DNA of 9,175 nucleotides from JBAZOD01 sp041648955 (GTDB lineage: Bacteria; Patescibacteriota; Patescibacteriia; Patescibacteriales; JAQTRU01). The notes under the pieces were generated by a model. That model had not been told where the DNA came from. It saw only the letters and a list, made by a program, of their open reading frames with translations, and searched no databases. The DNA is taken from positions 1-9,175 of the forward strand of contig JBAZOD010000036.1 of NCBI GenBank assembly GCA_041648955.1, given 5' to 3'. Positions 6,882 to 9,175 of the stretch are shown here, piece by piece. Every line of letters begins with the position of its first letter. Position 1 is the stretch's first letter. Both the position numbers and the translations under genes were made by a program.

Positions 6882-6913
6882 AAAAAAAGACGGGAATAAA
6901 TCTCGTCTTTTTT
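6882..6913. terminator. Bidirectional terminator between hicA and rplL
   Basis: GACGGGA (6889-6895) pairs with TCTCGTC (6901-6907, one G-U pair) around a 5-base loop, flanked by seven As (6882-6888) and six Ts (6908-6913). The A and T runs extend the stem and give a T tail on either strand. It lies between the converging stops at 6865 and 6933. Confidence 0.85.
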
Positions 6914-6932
6914 ATATTTTATTTTTGATTTT

Positions 6933-7346
6933 TTATTTTAATGTGACTTTAGCGCCAGCTTCTTCTAGGGTTTTCTTTATGGCTTCAGCGTCTTCTTTCT
7001 TAACGCCTTCTTTCACCATTTTAGGAGCGCCATCAACTAGGTCTTTGGCATCCTTCAAACCCATATCGGTTACAACGCGAACTGCTTTAATAACAGCAAT
7101 CTTGTTTCCGCCAGCTTCAGTTAATTCAACATCAAAGCTGGTTTTTTCTTCGACCGGAGCGCCGGCAGCGGCTGGACCAGCCATCATCATGGCCGGAGCG
7201 GCAGCAGAAACTCCAAATTTGTCTTCTAAGATTTTAACCAATTCGGCTAAATCCAAAACAGACATTTTTTCAATCTCTCCAACAAGAGATTTAAATTTTT
7301 CCGGGACGACAACGTCCTTTTTTTCTTCGTTTGTTTCTTCTGGCAT
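6933..7346 (-). CDS. rplL: Large ribosomal subunit protein bL12 (L7/L12)
   Basis: The 137 residues hold the full L7/L12 plan: an N-terminal dimerisation and L10-binding helix pair (about 13-46, with L-D-L-A-E-L-V-K-I-L-E-D-K-F-G-V), an Ala/Gly/Pro-rich hinge (47-66), and the conserved C-terminal factor-binding domain. That domain has F-D-V-E-L, K-I-A-V-I-K-A-V-R, G-L-K-D-A-K-D-L-V-D and the closing E-E-A-G-A-K-V. It forms the ribosomal stalk that recruits translation GTPases. The acidic N-terminal extension of about 12 residues is slightly longer than usual. It follows rplJ by 34 bases in the same transcript. The ATG has no SD and sits in AT-only sequence. Confidence 0.98.
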   Translation of the reverse strand: MPEETNEEKKDVVVPEKFKSLVGEIEKMSVLDLAELVKILEDKFGVSAAAPAMMMAGPAAAGAPVEEKTSFDVELTEAGGNKIAVIKAVRVVTDMGLKDAKDLVDGAPKMVKEGVKKEDAEAIKKTLEEAGAKVTLK

Positions 7347-7380
7347 AAATTTATTTTTATTAATTTATTATTTAATTAAA

Positions 7381-7905
7381 TTATTTTTTATCTTTGATAG
7401 CATTTAAAACACAGACCAGGCTGCGCAAATTTCCCGACAAGACATGGACAAAACCAGAAATCGGGGCCTGCAAAGAACCAACCACTTTTGCATAAAGTTC
7501 TTGTTTCCCTGGAAGTTCCGCTAAAGTCGCGACTGTCTCCGAAGAGATGAATTTATTTTCCAAAACACCGCCGACAAAATTAATTTTATCCGGAGCGCTT
7601 TTTTTGAATTTTCCGATTATTCTGGCAGGAGCCACTTCATCTTCATAGCCGAAGATGGCCGCCACTTTTCCTTCAAAATCTCTAATTTTCAAATCCTCTA
7701 TCTGGCTGTCTTTAAAGGCTAAATCCAACAAAGTTTTTTTCGCCACAAAATATTCGCTGTTTTCTTCCCGTAGTTTGTTTCTTAAATCTTCATTTTCTTT
7801 CACTCCTAGGGTGTTAAAATTAGCGAAAACAACGGATTTAGCTTTTTTAACCTTTTCCGCCAAATCTCTTAAAATCTCCTGTTTTTGTAATTTTGTTTTT
7901 GGCAT
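7381..7905 (-). CDS. rplJ: Large ribosomal subunit protein uL10
   Basis: The 174-residue length is typical of bacterial L10. The N-terminal half has the usual L-x-x-K-V-K-K-A-K-S-V-V-F-A-N-F segment and L-R-E-E-N-S-E-Y-F-V-A-K-K-T-L-L. The middle has P-A-R-I-I-G-K-F-K-K, and the C-terminal part has L-A-E-L-P-G-K-Q-E-L-Y-A-K-V-V-G-S-L-Q-A-P. L10 anchors L7/L12 dimers on 23S rRNA and, with them, represses its own operon by binding the leader RNA, which is visible just upstream (7958-8034). The ATG at 7905 has no SD. The flanking genes differ from the E. coli arrangement: no rplKA upstream and no rpoBC downstream within the window. Confidence 0.98.
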   Translation of the reverse strand: MPKTKLQKQEILRDLAEKVKKAKSVVFANFNTLGVKENEDLRNKLREENSEYFVAKKTLLDLAFKDSQIEDLKIRDFEGKVAAIFGYEDEVAPARIIGKFKKSAPDKINFVGGVLENKFISSETVATLAELPGKQELYAKVVGSLQAPISGFVHVLSGNLRSLVCVLNAIKDKK

Positions 7906-7939
7906 ATTTTTTAAATTATATTTTAAATAATTAAGAAAT

Positions 7940-7964
7940 AAAAAAATCTGTGTTTGGCCACAGA
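7940..7964 (-). terminator. Attenuator hairpin in the rplJ leader
   Basis: On the minus strand TCTGTG (7964-7959) pairs with CACAGA (7952-7947) around a 6-base loop and is followed by seven Ts (7946-7940). This intrinsic-terminator shape lies inside the leader, before rplJ, so it would end transcription prematurely. Its 5' arm is shared with the alternative helix to 8022-8030. Confidence 0.75.
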
Positions 7965-8034
7965 CATAAAGAAAACTAAAAATAGTTTATTTTACCTCGG
8001 CAGGTCTTATTCTTTGCCTGCTGTCTCTGGTCTT
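7958..8034 (-). ncRNA. L10 leader, autoregulatory RNA of the rplJ-rplL operon
   Basis: The minus-strand RNA carries the hallmarks of the bacterial L10 leader: A-G-A-C-A-G-C-A-G-G, a hairpin of GCAGG (8021-8017) with CCTGC (8004-8000) and a 12-base loop, directly followed by CGAGG (7999-7995), then after an AT-rich stretch TGTCTGTGG (7966-7958). The last element can pair with CCAGAGACA (8030-8022), eight of nine positions, closing the fold. L10-L12 binding to such leaders represses the operon; in Bacillus subtilis this works by attenuation, and the hairpin at 7940-7964 fits that model here. Confidence 0.85.
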
Positions 8035-8048
8035 ATTTGATTATTCAT

Positions 8049-8076
8049 ATAATAACATACTCCCAAAATATGTCAA
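8049..8076 (-). promoter_or_regulatory. Promoter of the rplJ-rplL operon
   Basis: On the minus strand the consensus TTGACA (8076-8071) and TATTAT (8054-8049) are 16 bases apart, with TGT before the -10 (extended -10). The RNA would start near 8042 and include the whole L10 leader. The -35 overlaps one arm of the adjacent G/C-run repeat. Confidence 0.8.
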
Positions 8077-8136
8077 GGGATCGTGGCGTTCCCCCTTGAT
8101 AAAGGGGATTTGGGGGATTTTTGCATAAAAACCCCC
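8073..8136. repeat. G/C-run hairpin repeat (MITE/REP-like candidate)
   Basis: Three stems sit in 64 bases. TCAAGGG (8073-8079) is inverted at CCCTTGA (8093-8099). CCCCTT (8092-8097) pairs with AAGGGG (8102-8107) around a 4-base loop. GGGGG-A-TTTTT (8112-8122) pairs with AAAAACCCCC (8127-8136) around GCAT. The first two stems compete for the same bases. The G/C runs contrast sharply with the AT-rich surroundings, and similar GGGGATTTGGGGGA-type units occur as dispersed repeats in many bacteria (recollection, not searched). No coding capacity and no clear target-site duplication are seen. Confidence 0.55.
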
Positions 8137-8240
8137 TCTTTCCCGAAGAAAAGAGAAGTATTAAGTCAAGATTCATTTATAATAATCAACCAAAACAACA
8201 TAAAATAGTAAAAATGTTAATAACCGCATCTTCTCAATAA

Positions 8241-8278
8241 AATAAAATGACCCCGAATATTTTTCATTCAAGGGTCAT
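8241..8278 (-). terminator. Terminator of the HD hydrolase gene
   Basis: ATGACCC (8247-8253) pairs with GGGTCAT (8272-8278), and inside it GAAT pairs with ATTC after a small internal loop. On the minus strand the stem is followed by TTTTATT (8247-8241). It lies 10 bases past the stop at 8289. Confidence 0.8.
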
Positions 8279-8288
8279 TATAATACAT

Positions 8289-9056
8289 TTAAATCGCGGA
8301 CAAACATGGCGAAGTGCTCCTTTGGGCTCTTGACGTCTGACTATTAGGCTGAAGGTATTTATGGGAGAGAGAAACAAGCTCTTTCAGCCAAGGTTTTATC
8401 AGCCTTAATTCTTCCGAGGAAAGAAATAAGTTGGCCAAAGGAAGATGAAATTCTAATGTTTCTTTAGCCACACTTTTCTGTTTCCATACAGACAGGAATT
8501 CAAGCGTTCTCATGTTATGAAGCCTGTCCGCTAAACGAATAAATACCAGGAGATGATCTTCCTGAACCATCGTGAACAACTTGGCTCGATAAATGGCATC
8601 GGCCTCTACCAAAGGCAGGGTTTTGCCGGCTGCAACGTCGATTGATTCCCTGACGGCAAAAGCCACCTGCGGGCCAAAAATTCTCTCGATCTCTTTAATG
8701 TCTTCGTCCTTAAAAACTTTGGTCATGCCGTCAACAAAAAAAGCAATCTTCGCGCCAAACTCTTTCTCAATCTCGGCGATGATAATTTGAGTATCCTCCA
8801 CCACATCGTGCAAAGTACCGGCGGCGATTTCCTCAGCGCTCCGACCTATTTCCAGAAGCAACTCTGCGACCGCTATCGAATGACGAATAAACGGTTCGCC
8901 CGAAACGCGATTTTGTCCATGGTGAGCCACAATAGCAAAGCAAGTAGCTCTTTTTACCAATTTCCTTCCGGCTTCATCAAGATAGCTTTCGTCAAGCTTT
9001 TTGAAAAAGCTCTCCTTCATTTCCTTGAGGAAATCAGAAACTTTCACCTTCTTCAC
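8289..9056 (-). CDS. Stand-alone RelA/SpoT-type HD hydrolase (probable small alarmone hydrolase)
   Basis: The HD-domain signatures of RelA/SpoT hydrolases are present in order: R-H-S with His59, L-H-D-V-V-E-D-T (82-89, giving His83, Asp84 and the catalytic-type Glu87/Asp88), G-M-T-K-V (110-114), and R-L-A-D-R-L-H-N-M-R-T-L (174-185) with Asp177, followed by E-T-L-E-F-H-L-P-L-A. All four expected metal ligands are there, so (p)ppGpp 3'-pyrophosphohydrolase activity is likely; other nucleotide pyrophosphates are possible. No synthetase, TGS or ACT domain follows, and the last 20 residues are Ser/Thr-rich and family-unlike. The start is uncertain: GTG 9056 has a purine run but almost no spacing, GTG 9047 has better spacing, and a strong SD lies upstream at an out-of-frame GTG (9105). 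The gene is GC-richer than rplJ and has its own promoter and terminator. Confidence 0.85.
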   Translation of the reverse strand: MKKVKVSDFLKEMKESFFKKLDESYLDEAGRKLVKRATCFAIVAHHGQNRVSGEPFIRHSIAVAELLLEIGRSAEEIAAGTLHDVVEDTQIIIAEIEKEFGAKIAFFVDGMTKVFKDEDIKEIERIFGPQVAFAVRESIDVAAGKTLPLVEADAIYRAKLFTMVQEDHLLVFIRLADRLHNMRTLEFLSVWKQKSVAKETLEFHLPLANLFLSSEELRLIKPWLKELVSLSHKYLQPNSQTSRAQRSTSPCLSAI

Positions 9057-9072
9057 CCCCCTTCTCGCGCGA

Positions 9073-9105
9073 TTAAATGTGAATTTTAAAAAAAGAGCGA
9101 ATCAC
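9073..9105 (-). other. SD-led mini-ORF or out-of-frame start ahead of the HD gene
   Basis: On the minus strand AAGGAG is followed after 6 bases by GTG (9105), which opens ten codons (M-I-R-S-F-F-K-I-H-I) before TAA. The frame of the HD gene is open back to 9101 and differs by one base, with a run of seven Ts then four As inside the mini-ORF. It may be a leader peptide, or the true start of the HD gene separated by a one-base error or slippage. Confidence 0.35.
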
Positions 9106-9123
9106 AAACAACTCCTTGATTTT

Positions 9124-9151
9124 ATTATAGCAAGGGACGAAAAAAAATCAA
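9124..9151 (-). promoter_or_regulatory. Promoter of the HD hydrolase gene
   Basis: On the minus strand TTGATT (9151-9146) and the consensus TATAAT (9129-9124) are 16 bases apart. Transcription would start near 9117, immediately before the SD at about 9117-9112 that precedes GTG 9105, and about 60 bases before the in-frame GTG at 9056. Confidence 0.65.
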
Positions 9152-9175
9152 ATTTATAAAAAATTTCTCCTGATT

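Noticed and set aside
6925..7407. Plus-strand open frame of 160 codons opposite rplL
   Set aside because: It mirrors the Ala-rich rplL gene, which is certain; its Ser/Ala/Thr-rich translation is an artefact of the reverse strand.
8138..8240. AT-rich stretch beyond the hairpin repeat, checked for a small gene or RNA
   Set aside because: No open frame with a plausible start, no stable hairpin and no tRNA-like pattern was seen.
1..9175. CRISPR array, tRNA, rRNA or transposase
   Set aside because: No regularly spaced repeats, no tRNA cloverleaf or conserved T-loop, and no transposase-like protein was found in any frame.

Overview
The window looks like chromosomal DNA from an AT-rich, small-genome bacterium, most plausibly of the Patescibacteria/CPR type. 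That assignment is inferred from gene style and has not been tested. Supporting signs are an isolated rplJ-rplL operon, a winged-helix protein fused to a degenerate nucleotidyltransferase domain, a very long phosphatase-like/membrane/beta-propeller protein, and several genes with no visible Shine-Dalgarno (SD) sequence.

Left part (1-2978, genes on the minus strand): a Wzz/YveK-like polysaccharide co-polymerase (31-867) with its own strong promoter, and a possible start of a further gene running off the left edge. Upstream of it lies a compact two-gene operon: a secreted beta-rich, probably barrel-forming protein (1938-2768) followed 13 bases later by a polysaccharide-lyase-14-like lipoprotein (1025-1924). 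This operon is clearly GC-richer than most of the window, has strong SD sequences, ends in a strong terminator, and is preceded by a cluster of inverted repeats over its best promoter. It looks like an acquired cell-surface polysaccharide module.

Middle (2979-6214): a winged-helix regulator (minus) and a 795-residue protein (plus) are divergently transcribed from overlapping promoters. The large protein has a PP2C-like N-terminal half lacking the expected metal-binding acids, one clear membrane helix, a coiled coil, and a C-terminal beta-propeller-like region. It may be a transmembrane sensor or scaffold rather than an active phosphatase.

Right part (6215-9175): a hicB-hicA toxin-antitoxin pair (plus) converges on rplL-rplJ (minus) across a shared bidirectional terminator. 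Upstream of rplJ is a well-formed L10 leader RNA with an attenuator hairpin and a mutually exclusive alternative helix, driven by a near-consensus extended -10 promoter. Just upstream of that promoter is a G/C-run hairpin repeat resembling a mobile or REP-like element. The last gene is a stand-alone RelA/SpoT-type HD hydrolase domain (minus), also GC-rich. It has its own promoter and terminator, and an SD-led start or mini-ORF upstream is out of frame by one base.

No tRNA, rRNA, CRISPR array, transposase or origin was recognised. The only gene-free stretch longer than 300 bases is 7906-8288; it holds the rplJ leader and promoter, the hairpin repeat and the terminator of the HD gene, with about 100 unexplained AT-rich bases between 8138 and 8240.
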